The position numbers and the translations under genes are program-made. DNA of 64,000 nucleotides from Isoetes taiwanensis (Eukaryota > Streptophyta > Lycopodiopsida > Isoetales > Isoetaceae): positions 6,021,637 through 6,085,636 of the forward strand of contig JAJEKV010000028.1 of NCBI GenBank assembly GCA_021234155.1, given 5' to 3'. How positions within the stretch are numbered: the stretch's first letter is position 1; each line of letters starts with the position of its first letter. Shown one piece after another: positions 11,268-20,999 of the stretch. The notes below the pieces were generated by a model, which was not told the origin of the DNA, did not search any database, and worked only from the letters and a program-made list of their open reading frames with translations.

Positions 11268-12829
11268 TGTGACGTTCCAGCATAATATACGGTATGAATA
11301 CGTATATTATACTGACACGTCACTAGTCGACTCAGACGACATGTACACGGCGACCGTAAAGGGTAGTACCATAGGGTACGACCTTGTGAACCATTATATT
11401 GCACATGTTAAAGCAACATGTGAATATAATCCCTTTTTGCCATGTGGCAATGACCCATTGACCAAAAGGGACCAGCCCTAATTCGTGGGGATAAAGGGGC
11501 ATAAACCCTAAAAGGGAAACCCTTTCAGTTCTCAGCCCCTGAGTCTCGGATTGGAGCAGCAGAGGATGCATTTCCGCGTGAACGGGAGCATAGAAGTCGG
11601 ATCTCCCAGGTTGCAGCTCGATCCAAGATCAGCAGACCCGAGATCAGCAGCATGGATGCTTTTGAGGAGGAGGGAGCCACCCAAGATGCGGGTGGGTGGG
11701 GGTTGATTCAATAGGTAGATCCGAAGTTATCAGGCCTCTTTTCGTGGGTTTAGCATCCATTCTTAGCTATAGGCGACCCCTACTGACCCTAAGAATGATA
11801 GACACTAACAAAGGAACCTAACCATGTATGATTAGGTAGATTAGAATAGATGTATTCTATTATTTTCAGTTCTGTTGTGATGATGTTTTGACATTCTATG
11901 CGCCACTCTTGTGTATTGGGAAGGGGGGTAGAGACCCAGAGCCCAAGTAATTGTATGATCCTAGTTTTAGCCCATTAATTCCCAATTAATGCGGCACGTG
12001 CATAAGAGCCCGCCTTTGGCCGTGGGTGGCCGAGCTAGACCGGCCGACAAGGGAGGGCTTGTCTAATCACCGGCTGATCCCTCGGGTGCGTAACGACGTA
12101 GGGGAACGCCGTGAGCTAGGCCTAATGGCTTCGCTGCGTGCAGGCAAGGCATGGGCTCGACACTCGTGGGGTGATGCGCCACCTTCCGGTGAGTTGAAGT
12201 CGAATCGCAGCGGTGGCTCTCTAGCTCGCCTTTGTGATTGGCATGAACCTTCGAGGGGAGTGATTCCCCCCGCCTCATCTGGGCTGGGGAGATGTAACCC
12301 AAGAGCGGTAGCCCCTCTCGGCTATTCACCCCGGGGCCTACGGCCGGGCTCCAATACTTTTCAGCCTATCCGCAAAGTATGCACAGGAGGGCGGATGGAG
12401 TGGACTACCCAACGGCCCATGTTCCTATGCCACCAAATCCATTTGCCATGAATTGCAATGTCGCATTGTTATCCGGAGACCCAAGCCGTCAGTCTTTCCC
12501 CATGAGTCTGAGCCTGGGTAGGATTTCCCCATGTTATGTTGATGTTACTGATGTGTTGTTGCAGCTCTGTGATATGGTGGACCACCCTTCGAGGTGGGTG
12601 TGTTATTGTTATTGTCATGTGCTCATGTTTGCTTACGCTTCTGCAGCTAGGACGATCCCGAGGGAGACGGGATGAATGACACGTCCATTCTTCCCCGTCG
12701 GGTTCTTGGCCACTATCAAGGGCCCGATGTTAGGTGGACGGCCTCATGTCAGCGAGCAGATGCTGGTTTGAGGGATGATCTCCAGTTTGTATACGATCGG
12801 GGCATCGTATATGAGATGGGGCCATCACA
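11268..12829 (+). repeat. 3' LTR
   Basis: It starts TGTGACGTTCC and ends CCATCACA. It contains a perfect hairpin near its start, ATAATATACG and CGTATATTAT separated by nine bases (about 11282-11310), which the 5' LTR has lost or this copy has gained. Apart from that and small indels it collinearly matches 2185-3704. Confidence 0.9.
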
Positions 12830-12834
12830 TATGC
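12830..12834. repeat. Target-site duplication TATGC, right
   Basis: An identical copy of 2180-2184, directly after the 3' LTR end. Confidence 0.88.
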
Positions 12835-12925
12835 CTTCTATTCCCAATTGAGATTCTAGTCTATTTGTTAAGCAACTTATACTTGATATTTCCCAAGAAT
12901 TAATAGTAGTATCCATTTGAAATTA
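12830..12925 (+). pseudogene. LINE ORF2 C-terminal domain, part 2
   Basis: Reading on from the codon interrupted at 2184, the frame gives PSIPN, a stop, then DSSLFVKQLILDISQELIVVSI. This fits the extreme C-terminus of the LINE protein at 41785-42231 (LLASPMVARLASYILQVSTIRESL). The continuity shows that the LTR element split one LINE copy. Confidence 0.6.
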
Positions 12926-13059
12926 CTTCATGACTCCAAACTCCAGCCGATCAGTATTTATAGGAATTGTCAAGTGTTGAGAATATAGAAGTCCACATCC
13001 TTAGAATTGTCTTTTTCAACATTGAAACAAAATATATACCTACCTTCAATAAATTACTA

Positions 13060-13150
13060 AAACAAATGGTTGGATCTATATTGTTGCTTGATTTCGCGAA
13101 GGCTTTGAACATGGTCTTTAGAGAGAATCTATGGAAAGATTAGTGCAGTT
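13060..13150 (+). pseudogene. LINE RT palm fragment
   Basis: A short frame reads LLLDFAKALNMVFRENLWK, which matches the RT palm motif [F/L]DFAKAFD.V.RE.LW of plant LINEs. It is followed by an in-frame stop and then by endonuclease C-terminal sequence of another LINE copy, so it is a separate fragment or a rearranged piece. Confidence 0.65.
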
Positions 13151-13169
13151 GGCCTCTCCCCCCTTCTGG

Positions 13170-15780
13170 TGGACTATGTGCTCATAGTTGCGCAAGATAT
13201 GCATCTCATCAGTCGTTTCCGGGTGGGTCCGACAGTCGGGATGAGGAGGTCGACTCAGATCACCTCCCACTTTATTTGGACATGGCTTGGCAAGCCGCCA
13301 GAACCCCCACTATGCCAGCCCCTCGCCATCCTCAGTTGCGACTGGATTATGAGCAGGCAGAGGACTACGCCGAGATGCTCAAGGACGCCCTCACAAGAAT
13401 TCTCATGCGGACCCCACACACTAGAGCAAAGCAGCCCGCACCCGGTTGATCGAGCTATTACGGGATACAAGTGGATGGGTGTTTTGGGAGATCCCCCCCC
13501 CCCTCCCTCAGGGACAACAACCTTGCCGCTCAGGGACAGCAACCTTTCCACGTAACCGGTGGTTTGATGCGGAGTGTAAAGAACATAGCGCCGCCTTACA
13601 TTCTAGATCCGTGTACCTTGCGGGCCACCACACGATTACCACGCCCCATCGAAGGGAGACAAAGGCTGATACCTTGCCGCCGCACTGGGGAGATGTTCTA
13701 CCGGGCGGACACTCATCCTCGAATCTTTGGCACGAGTGCTTCAAGGCCAGCCCAGTCTGGGGGACATCACACCGGGCAAAGGGGAGCGACGCGGCTGGCG
13801 GCCTCTATGCCCCACAAGGGACGCAGACGCCCACCCCCCCGGATGGCCCCCATTGGTTCTCGCGAGGAGGATGTTGTGGAGGGCCACGCGAAGCTACCGG
13901 CTAATGGGAAGGCGGTGACCTCGACCAAGATGCGGCCGAAGTTACTCATATGGGGGCGGGTCAGCCGGTGCCGATCCTCACTACCCCGTTCAACAGAGCA
14001 TTGCAAGTAGGTTTCCCACAATGGACCACGCGGTGGTTGTCCCCATTCACAAAGCATGAGGCGACCAATAATCGTCCGCCAATTCATTCCATCTATCATG
14101 GTCGTTCAAGATTTGCCAAAATTTGTTGTGCATTCTCGGCAGGGATTGTCTGTTCCGGAGAGGCAGCAGATATGCGAAGCCCTCACACCGAGGCTTTAGA
14201 CCCAGCCACTCAACGATTGACCATATCTTTACTGCGGGTAATCGATTGAAGACAACAAACCATCGACAAGACTTGTATTGCTGCTTTGTGGACTTCGCGA
14301 AGGCTTCGCATCACGTCCCCCTGAAAGTCAGGGGCTAGACTGGCGTCAATCGGGCTGCCGCTGCACATCGCGTAATGCCATATACAGCTGTATGAGAGTT
14401 GTTTTGGCGGGGATGCGAACCGGCCGCCGCGATTCACCAGTAGTATCGGCGAGTGGTCCGCAGGGCTGCCCCTCTCACCAACACTTTTGGCCTCTACATT
14501 GACCCGCCGTTAGAGAGACCTGGCTTATCGAGCATGGGGGATGGCATCTTTTGCACCAGTCATCCGGCTCATTTATGCGGACGATGTTGACCTTTCTCCG
14601 CCCACGAAGCTATGCGCCTCATCCGGATGCCCTAGACACATCTCGCCGTGCTGGCTGAGACATGTGCGTGAACCGCCAAGACCAGTGGTTCTCATATCCC
14701 TTCACGCCACCCGGCGCCTCCGCTCCTCACATATCGAGGACATGCATGGAGGTCACGCCCACCTACAAGTACCTAGGGGTGGAGTTCCCCTCCTCGCCTG
14801 TTGGGAGACGCCCATCCGCTTATGGGTGACGCAAGGGCCGGAAAGCGCTTTATGCCATGCGTAACAACGCCACCGTGCAGACTCTATGATTGGGGCCATC
14901 AATCACATCTGCTTTCGGCGCCGGGTCGAAAGCCCGTCCGTATGGGGTCGAGGTTTGAGGCCCGGCGCGTCTCTTTGGCGACACTGGAATGACTTGGAGC
15001 GGTGTAGAAGGCATTTTTTGCACGCGCACTTGGGGGTGAAATCTTCAGTCCCTATCGATTCTGTGCGAAAAACTGGATTCTTGGCGCCCGGTAGGCAGCC
15101 CTTGATAGACACATCGCCTACTTCGAAAAGTGGTTAATATGGGTGATGCTCGGCTCCCACACCGCTTCTACCGTGGCAATGGGGCCCTTGCCGGCTCGTG
15201 GCCCGTTGGAGGGGTAAGAGATCGATGGTTCGGGCCAGATGGAACGCAGGAGCACATCGTGCGAGGTGGACCGCGAGGCCCATCGTGGACGGCTTGCGGG
15301 AATACCGGGGACGCTTGCTTCCTTGGCAAGCTCGGGACCCCAAGGCTCTAGAGCAGGTCAAAACGCCCATTACAAGGAGCACATCAACCCCGCGTTGGCG
15401 GGGCCCCGAAGCTCTACTGCGTTCCCAAACGCCTCGAAAAAGTGCGGACTCATTGCCTCCATTCATTGTGTGCCCACCATCTCCGCAAGATCGGAGATCC
15501 GGGGTGGATTGGGAGCCACGCGAGGATGCTCTGTCGGTCTTTGTCAAGCGGGTGCCATTGAGGATAAGTCTCACACTTTCCGAGTTGCCGAGGATTGATC
15601 GGCCAGGGATATCGTTCCTTAGTACGGCAGGACTTGCCCCTACATTTGCTGATGAACACACCATTAGTACGTGCCCTAGGGTCGTACATTCAGGAGGTAC
15701 TGGATCTGCGAGCCCACCTTTGCCCCCGCCTGGCTGCTCGCTGATCAGGCACTATAGGTACGGTACATGAGTGTATATAT
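13170..15780 (+). pseudogene. Decayed LINE ORF2: endonuclease end, linker, RT, C-terminal domain
   Basis: GC-rich and broken by many frameshifts, but the order of domains is clear. SDHLPLYLDMAW (about 13245-13290) is the C-terminal motif of the APE-type endonuclease. RNRWFDAECKE (about 13548-13580) is the linker between endonuclease and RT. DHIFTAGNRL and YCCFVDFAKASHHVP (about 14210-14320) are RT palm motifs. FGLYIDPPLERP (about 14490) and an altered A/YADD box reading CADDVDLSP (about 14575) follow. TYKYLGVEFPSS-like and KGRKALYAMRNNA sequence comes at 14765-14870. No frame is long enough to be functional. GC content is much higher than in the flanking AT-rich sequence. Confidence 0.8.
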
Positions 15781-15990
15781 TTGTGTGTTTTTGCATTTCG
15801 TATATTGGAACAGTTTGTCAGCAGGCTGATTGCTGCCACGGTTTTTCCCTCGAAAACCCTTCGGGGCGGGGGTTTTTTAATCCGAGTAGTAATCCGCTTG
15901 CTGCGCTTTTGTATTGGGTCCCATAGACCGATTGGTCTCCGTGGACGATAAAAATACCTTCCTTCCTTCCTTCCTTCCTTCCTTCCTTAA
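15781..15990 (+). repeat. LINE 3' UTR and (CTTC)n tail
   Basis: After the decayed C-terminus come a block of the form GGTTTTTCCCTCGAAAACCC then GGGCGGGGGTTTTTT (15839-15877), the phrase 'ggtcccatagaccgattgg' and GTGGACGATAAAAATA, followed by about seven CTTC units (15957-15987). The same terminal phrase with a different simple-repeat tail ends the ORF1 element at 49800-49845. This is the site where target-primed reverse transcription would begin. Confidence 0.8.
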
Positions 15991-16084
15991 GTGTTGCAAA
16001 GTGCAGTATGCATACTATATGAAACATGCACAACTCGAAGGCCAACCTCGGGCCACCTTATTAACAGTAGTGTTAGAGTCCATC

Positions 16085-16690
16085 AACAGTATCCACTCTT
16101 TCGCTCGTTGTTTAAACTCAACATGGAGGTGGAGGGGCCTGGCTTGCTCAACATACCATCCCACTGATCATATACACAGATGAGTAGATCTCTTAGCACA
16201 TGCTTCGGCAAGTGTCCAACAACATCTCAAAACGCTAAATGCCTTCTACCAGCACAATGAAATGCAAGTAAATTTGACCAAGACCAGGGTACTCCTGATA
16301 TCATCTTCGAGGCAACATAAGAAGTCTTGTTTCACTTATCAAGGCTAAAATGTAGAAGGGGTGCAAACATATCTAAGAGTGGAGTTCACTACGACATGTA
16401 CTGGAGTAATAAAATCAATTTGGAAGGGTTTCTATGCAATGCAGAACAATTGCCATAGAGCAGAGCTTTATGACTAATCCCATCAGCCACACTTGTTCAT
16501 GGTTTTGATAGAGCTAGTCCTTCTATATGGTACTTGGGAAGGACTTGAAATGGGTCTAGGATGCCTTTTTGACACGAACATTCGGAGTTAAGTCCATGGT
16601 CTTCTATCAAATTCTTCTATATAAGACAAAGTTCTTGCCTCTTCGACGTGCTGCACTAGAGCATCACGTAATATATTCTGGTAAGGGACT
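16085..16690 (+). pseudogene. Second LINE ORF2 fragment (RT core to post-RT domain)
   Basis: Frames read MEVEGPGLLNIPSH, then a damaged YADD box (IYTDE, expected YADDVDLL), LAHASASVQQHLKTLNAFYQHNEMQVNLTKTRVLL, QTYLRVEFTTTC (expected QTYKYLGVEF), IKSIWKGFYAMQNNCHRAELYD, and LFMVLIELVLLYGTWEG. These follow in the order found in intact LINEs. It is both 5' and 3' truncated. At about 16674 it runs into the dispersed module and the LINE-3'-like duplicated units. Confidence 0.8.
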
Positions 16691-16716
16691 CGCAAAGAAC
16701 ACAAAAATCGGTCGTA
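16674..16716 (-). repeat. Dispersed module, tail-only copy
   Basis: 'attctggtaagggact.gcaaagaacacaaaaa.cgg.cg' matches 18130-18170 almost base for base. It contains the tail but not the CGATCCGA palindrome half of the module. Confidence 0.7.
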
Positions 16717-17560
16717 GGCTTATCATTCATCACAGCAGCAGTATATAATATTAAGAATAGAGAGGGGTAGCCGACCATATGAATAATATCGGGCTACCCC
16801 CGAAAAAAGAAAGGTGCACAGGCAGTATAGAAGGATAATGGCGACAACTTCTCATCGGGATAAAAAAAACCCGCCCTTTCGGGTTTTCGAGGAAAACCCT
16901 AATGAGAAATGGTCGCCAACAACCTTGAATGTGTTGCCTGGAGAACCGAAAGAGATGGCTTGATGGCGAACCCAAAAAAAGCAGGACCCCAGAAGACGAT
17001 GTAAAACCTACAAGCAACACAAAGAACCCTAAAAAACACCCGTGAATGGTTAGAGAAAAAGCGTCACCCAATGGGTGGAGAACACTCACGTGAAAAGAAA
17101 TATGCGTCACCCTCGAGGTGGAAATAAACAGCATCACCCGCAGGTGGAAATAGCATCACCCGTAGGGTGGAGAAAAGCGTCACCCAACGGGTGGAGAACT
17201 ATCATGTGAAAAGAAATATGAGTCACCCTCGAGGTGGAAATAGATAGGCTTGTCATTCATCACAACAGCAGTATACAATATGTGGTAAAATCTGAATGGG
17301 GAGCTGACCATAGGAACAATGTCTAGCTACCCCATAATGAAATAAGAAAATATGCAAAGGCAAGAGAGAGGACAATGGCGACAACTTCTCATCGGGATAA
17401 AAAACCCCGCCCTTTTGGGTTTTCGAGAAAAACCCTAATGAGAAATGGTCGCCAACGGCCTCGAGGATGCCTTGAAGAGCAAGGTAGGAAATTGGTAAAG
17501 CCAGCCCAAATGCGATCAACACCATCGAATGTGTGAAACCTGGAAAAAGGGAGAAATGCC
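16717..17560 (-). repeat. Two tandem copies of a LINE-3'-UTR-like unit
   Basis: Unit 1 starts at about 16717 and unit 2 at about 17245. Both begin 'ggctt.tcattcatcaca.cagcagtata.aatat' and contain an 80-base hairpin (16846-16920 and 17376-17455): GGCGACAACTTCTCAT, then AAAACCC..GGGTTTTCGAGGAAAACCCT, then ATGAGAAATGGTCGCC. Read on the minus strand, the centre matches the GGTTTT/CGAAAACCC/GGGCGGG block of the LINE 3' UTR at 15839-15877. The units are therefore probably minus-strand LINE 3' ends. Confidence 0.6.
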
Positions 17561-17925
17561 TATAAAGTACCCGTTAAATGTTAAGAAAATAGGTACAACC
17601 ATGGCAGGCAGAGCACCCCTAAGAAAATAGTTCCCAGAAAGCAAAAACACTCATTAGACATTAGAAACCGTAAACAAACATACAGAGAAACAGAAAGCAT
17701 CACCGAGAGGTGGAAAAAAATAGCATCACCAACAGGTGGAAATCATCGAGCATCACCCAACGGGTGGTAAAATATATAGAGCATCACCCAGCGGGTGGAA
17801 AAATAATTTGCATCACCCATCGGGTTGGAAAAAAAACATCACCCAACGGGTGCAGTACTGAACAAAAATATATAAAAATAGACGACAATAATCACCATAG
17901 CAACACTCAATGAGTGGAGGATTAA
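17060..17925. repeat. Palindromic minisatellite, CACCC-NN-GGGTG units
   Basis: About 13 units of the form GCATCACCCAACGGGTGGAAA lie in two groups, 17060-17240 and 17698-17925, separated by the second LINE-3'-like unit. Each unit core is an inverted repeat. Variants keep pairing: CACCCTCGAGGTG, CACCCAATGGGTG, CACCAACAGGTG, and CACTCAATGAGTG, where both arms have changed. Spacing is irregular, 20-45 bases. Confidence 0.8.
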
Positions 17926-17999
17926 TGGAGTTAGTATCGAAAAGGAAATAAACATGAACATGAAACAAATCAAAACTATATAAAAGGGCGGGTAGGGAG

Positions 18000-18170
18000 G
18001 GAAGCAATGGGCAAGGAAGAGACGCTGCTGTGAGAAGACGCCGATAACCAAACACAAGAATGACTAGTGCATATATATAGCTGCTCGTCCCTTCCCAGAA
18101 TGTCGATCCGATGGCTCGGATCGATGCCTATTCTGGTAAGGGACTTGCAAAGAACACAAAAACCGGCCGA
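18000..18170 (-). repeat. Dispersed module, copy 2
   Basis: Reverse-complement match to 505-648 and direct match to 20299-20430. It includes 'gcaaggaagagacgctgctg', 'ccgataaccaaacacaagaatg', 'agctgctcgtcccttcccag' and the palindrome CGATCCGA-TGGC-TCGGATCG (about 18104-18123). Confidence 0.8.
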
Positions 18171-18179
18171 CATCCAGAG

Positions 18180-19420
18180 AACTTCCTTTATATGCGTGGA
18201 ATGTAACCTTAGACGATGTATCTTGTAAAGGCAACTGAAAATATATCTACAGTTTTTGTCAAAGAACCCTGGAATACATGGAAGGAAATAGGTTTGAGAC
18301 CCTGTTAACCAAGGAAGCTCCAAACTATCTGAAACCCAATTTAGAAAACCTAGGACATAGATCCCTACATAGTTTAGAATAGTGAGTTCAAAACTTCAAG
18401 ATAAATAACCAATATCAATAGAATAAAAACGGTTCGAAGAAAATTAGAAAGATACCCACATGCATGTATCTAGACAAAATTGAATAAGCCAACCAAAGGG
18501 ACTCGGTGAAAGAAAAGGTTCAAGTGAATATTTACAAATGCATAAGTCTAAGTTAAGGAAATGATAGCTGGTTATAGGTAGATATATGGCAGGCTGGCAA
18601 ACTAATGGTGAAGATAAGGAGCGGTAATGTATTCTTAGTGAGGCATAGGGGTAAAGGCGGCTGCATGGCAAAAATGAACCCCCGGGGAAGCAAGTCGTTC
18701 TAGATACAAGTGCATTGAAGAACAGTGTGGCAAAACTACAACGGTGGAGTTTGAGGTTGCAAAGGTTCCATCCCTAAGGTAATGGAAATAGACTAAGGGG
18801 AGTGTTAGTGGAAACAGTGAACAAAGCCAACCGAATGAAAATAACATATCACCTCGAGCTCATTTTCTAACTAGAAGATGAAAAAAGATAAGACCTCCAA
18901 GAAACGAGATATGAGTCTGTAGAAGAAGAATGGAGTGTTCTGATCACAATACAAGTCCCAAAAATAAAACCGCCATTAATCTAGCAATAACAGTTTATCT
19001 CCTATGTGCACAATGATGGTCCACCATAATAATGCACAAAAAATAATTTTTGAAGCACGACAATATGTGCCATGCAACAAGGAAGGAAATGCCCAAGAGA
19101 ACAACAAGTTAACTCCAACAATGAAAAGAAAACAACAGTATTAGAGGGACTGAGTGGAGATCGAGTTTAAAGTCGAGGTTGAGGTCAAAGGCATAGCCAA
19201 AATGGATAAAGAGGGCAAGCACAAATGACTAGGTTAAAAACCACGACTCATTGAATTGGCAACGGTCAAGCTTGTTCTAATATGAGAGGATCAAAAATAT
19301 AAGTTGGCAAGAGGAGCCCAGTTAAAGCTATCTATTATGAGAGGATAACAACATAAGTAGACGAGATGAGGCCCGCAAAAGCGAAGTCTGTACGATGACT
19401 ACAAGATAAGAAGCATACGT
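18180..19420. other. No recognisable gene
   Basis: Purine-rich on the plus strand, with short frames only. A short repeated phrase, 'tatgagaggat.a.aa.ataag', occurs at about 19281 and 19334. No protein or RNA family is recognised. Confidence 0.5.
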
Positions 19421-20102
19421 TAACGGGAATATTAAACTCAACCAACTAAAGCTAAAAACAAAGTGGGTTAGCGGGAATATTAAACTTAACCAACTAAAGC
19501 TAAAACCAAAATGTCCAACTAAAGCTAAAACCAAAATGGCTTGACAGTACCATGGCTCGAACCCTCATCCATAAGATGACAAACCTACACCTTAACACGT
19601 CAACCGTCTGTTATCTGTGCAAAATACAAAAAGCAATCAAAGGATTCCATCTGAAAAAACAACCTGGACCAGAGACGCATGCGAGAAACGTTACTCCTTC
19701 AATTGACATGCATAAATCAGCCAGCATGCACGAGGCAATTGTGCTAAGGAAGACTGAATCACGCCTATCAAAATGCATAGAAAACTGGCAAAGCAAGATG
19801 AAGACTTCTCAGATGCCTGAGCTGCCCAAATCTCTATGAATTGATTCGATTCTGATGAATCCGCCCTGCATGCAACAAAATACTGCAAAGAAAGATACCA
19901 GGGCCGCCTTCAAACCATTGGTGTCCCTGTGAGGAAATCAACCGTCTGCTATCTGTGCAAAATACGAAAACAATCGAGGAGTTCCATCCGAAAAAAGCAA
20001 TCTGGACTAGAGATGCATGCGAGAAAAGCGACTCCTCCAATTGACATGCACAAATCAACCAGCATTCACGAAGAAATTGTGCGAAGAAAGAATAAATCAC
20101 GC
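19420..20102. repeat. Local duplications
   Basis: Two sets. At 19425-19535 a unit of about 62 bases ('taacgggaatattaaactcaaccaactaaagctaaaa') occurs twice, followed by a third partial copy of its end. At 19598-19768 and 19936-20102 a unit of about 168 bases occurs twice, 337 bases apart, starting 'tcaaccgtctgttatctgtgc' and ending 'tcacgcct'. Copies differ by scattered substitutions. Confidence 0.75.
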
Positions 20103-20298
20103 CTCATGTTGTGAATCCTCTGCGTAGCATGCAAAGCAAAAAAAAACTTCTTTCAAGAAACCATGAGAAAAAGCAAGCGAAAAGGGAAGGAAAGAGGAAG
20201 AGCAATCTAAAAGGGAAGAAAAGAGGAAGAGCAATCTAAAAAGGAAAAAGAGAAAGAGCAATCTCAAAGGGAAGAAACGAGGATGGATAGAGCCAAGG

Positions 20299-20430
20299 GA
20301 AGCAATGGGCAAGGAAGAGACGCTGCTGTGAGAAGACGCCGATAACCAAACACAAGAATGAATAGTGCATATATAGCTGCTCGTCCCTTCCCAGAATGCC
20401 GATCCAATGGCTCGGATCGATGCCTATTGT
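20299..20430 (-). repeat. Dispersed module, copy 3
   Basis: Direct match to 18000-18130 from 'gaagcaatgggcaaggaagag' to 'gctcggatcgatgcctatt'. The palindrome has one changed arm base (CGATCCAA). After 20430 the sequence differs from copy 2, so the module boundary lies near there. Confidence 0.8.
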
Positions 20431-20837
20431 CAGAAGGTGGCAAATGTGGGAAATATACGCCTTTCGAACCTCGCCTACAAAATTGCCATGTGCACACAAG
20501 AAGAGGACAGCTTGTCCAACACAATGTCATGCTGGGAAACAACGCTGATCACGTCACACAAATACAACTTACAAGAAATACATTGTAAATTCCATAGGGG
20601 ATGATGGTTTTCATGGTTCTCAACCCACTCATCTTCTGGAGGCTACACATGTATCAATATGTAGCTTACTCACAATTTCTGCGACATGCAATGCTTTTGT
20701 TATTTGTTGGAATGTGTTGTCTCATATGCGCTGGAATTTGCGAATATATGTTGATATGTGTTGGAGCCTGCTGATAGGTAATGTGGTGTGCTTATTGCCT
20801 CAAATCAAGTTTTCTAGATCCCATATTTCTTTTTCAG

Positions 20838-20969
20838 TTGCAGCTCTATTTGGTCCACGAAAGGGATCATCCTGACTATGATGTATCCTGTACTGCCTTT
20901 GAGAGGCTTAAATTATACATTGTGAAGAAAGTTTCAGTGAGGAAACATATTGCTACATTTATCATATGA
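20838..20969 (+). CDS. Exon-like fragment, function unknown
   Basis: A good 3' splice site (pyrimidine run then TTTTTCAG) at 20829-20837 precedes an open stretch reading QLYLVHERDHPDYDVSCTAF, then ERLKLYIVKKVSVRKH, ending at a stop at 20967. The residues look protein-like rather than random and the codon use is ordinary, but I do not recognise the family and see no neighbouring exons. It could be the last exon of a broken gene or chance. Confidence 0.25.
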   Translation: MQLYLVHERDHPDYDVSCTAFERLKLYIVKKVSVRKHIATFII

Positions 20970-20999
20970 AGCTAGAGTATGCAAGACTGTCTCTCAAAA

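Larger units (their letters stand above)
2185..12829 (+). mobile_element. Complete LTR retrotransposon, probably Ty3/gypsy, non-autonomous
   Basis: All structural marks are present. Both LTRs start with TGTGACG; the left one (1520 bp) ends in CGTCACA and the right one (1562 bp) in CATCACA. An initiator tRNA-Met primer site follows the left LTR, a purine tract AAGGTGGGGAGAA precedes the right LTR, and TATGC is duplicated on both sides. The LTRs look well over 90% alike by eye, so the insertion is fairly recent. The 7.56 kb interior carries no frame longer than about 140 codons, and I find no aspartic protease, RT (YxDD) or integrase motif. A related element at 54745 and above carries a chromodomain-like end, which is why I assign this one to Ty3/gypsy. 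It resembles a LARD-type non-autonomous element that depends on enzymes made elsewhere. Confidence 0.88.

Noticed and set aside
13471-14010. 179-codon frame as a host gene
   Set aside because: Adjacent frames carry LINE linker and RT motifs in order; this frame is a GC-rich chance reading across them.
15198-15770. 190-codon plus frame and its 176-codon minus shadow
   Set aside because: Both lie in the decayed LINE C-terminal region with high GC content, which lowers stop frequency; no domain is visible.
17060-17925. CRISPR array
   Set aside because: Repeats are palindromic and degenerate, spacers are irregular and partly absent, no cas genes exist, and the sequence is a plant nuclear genome.
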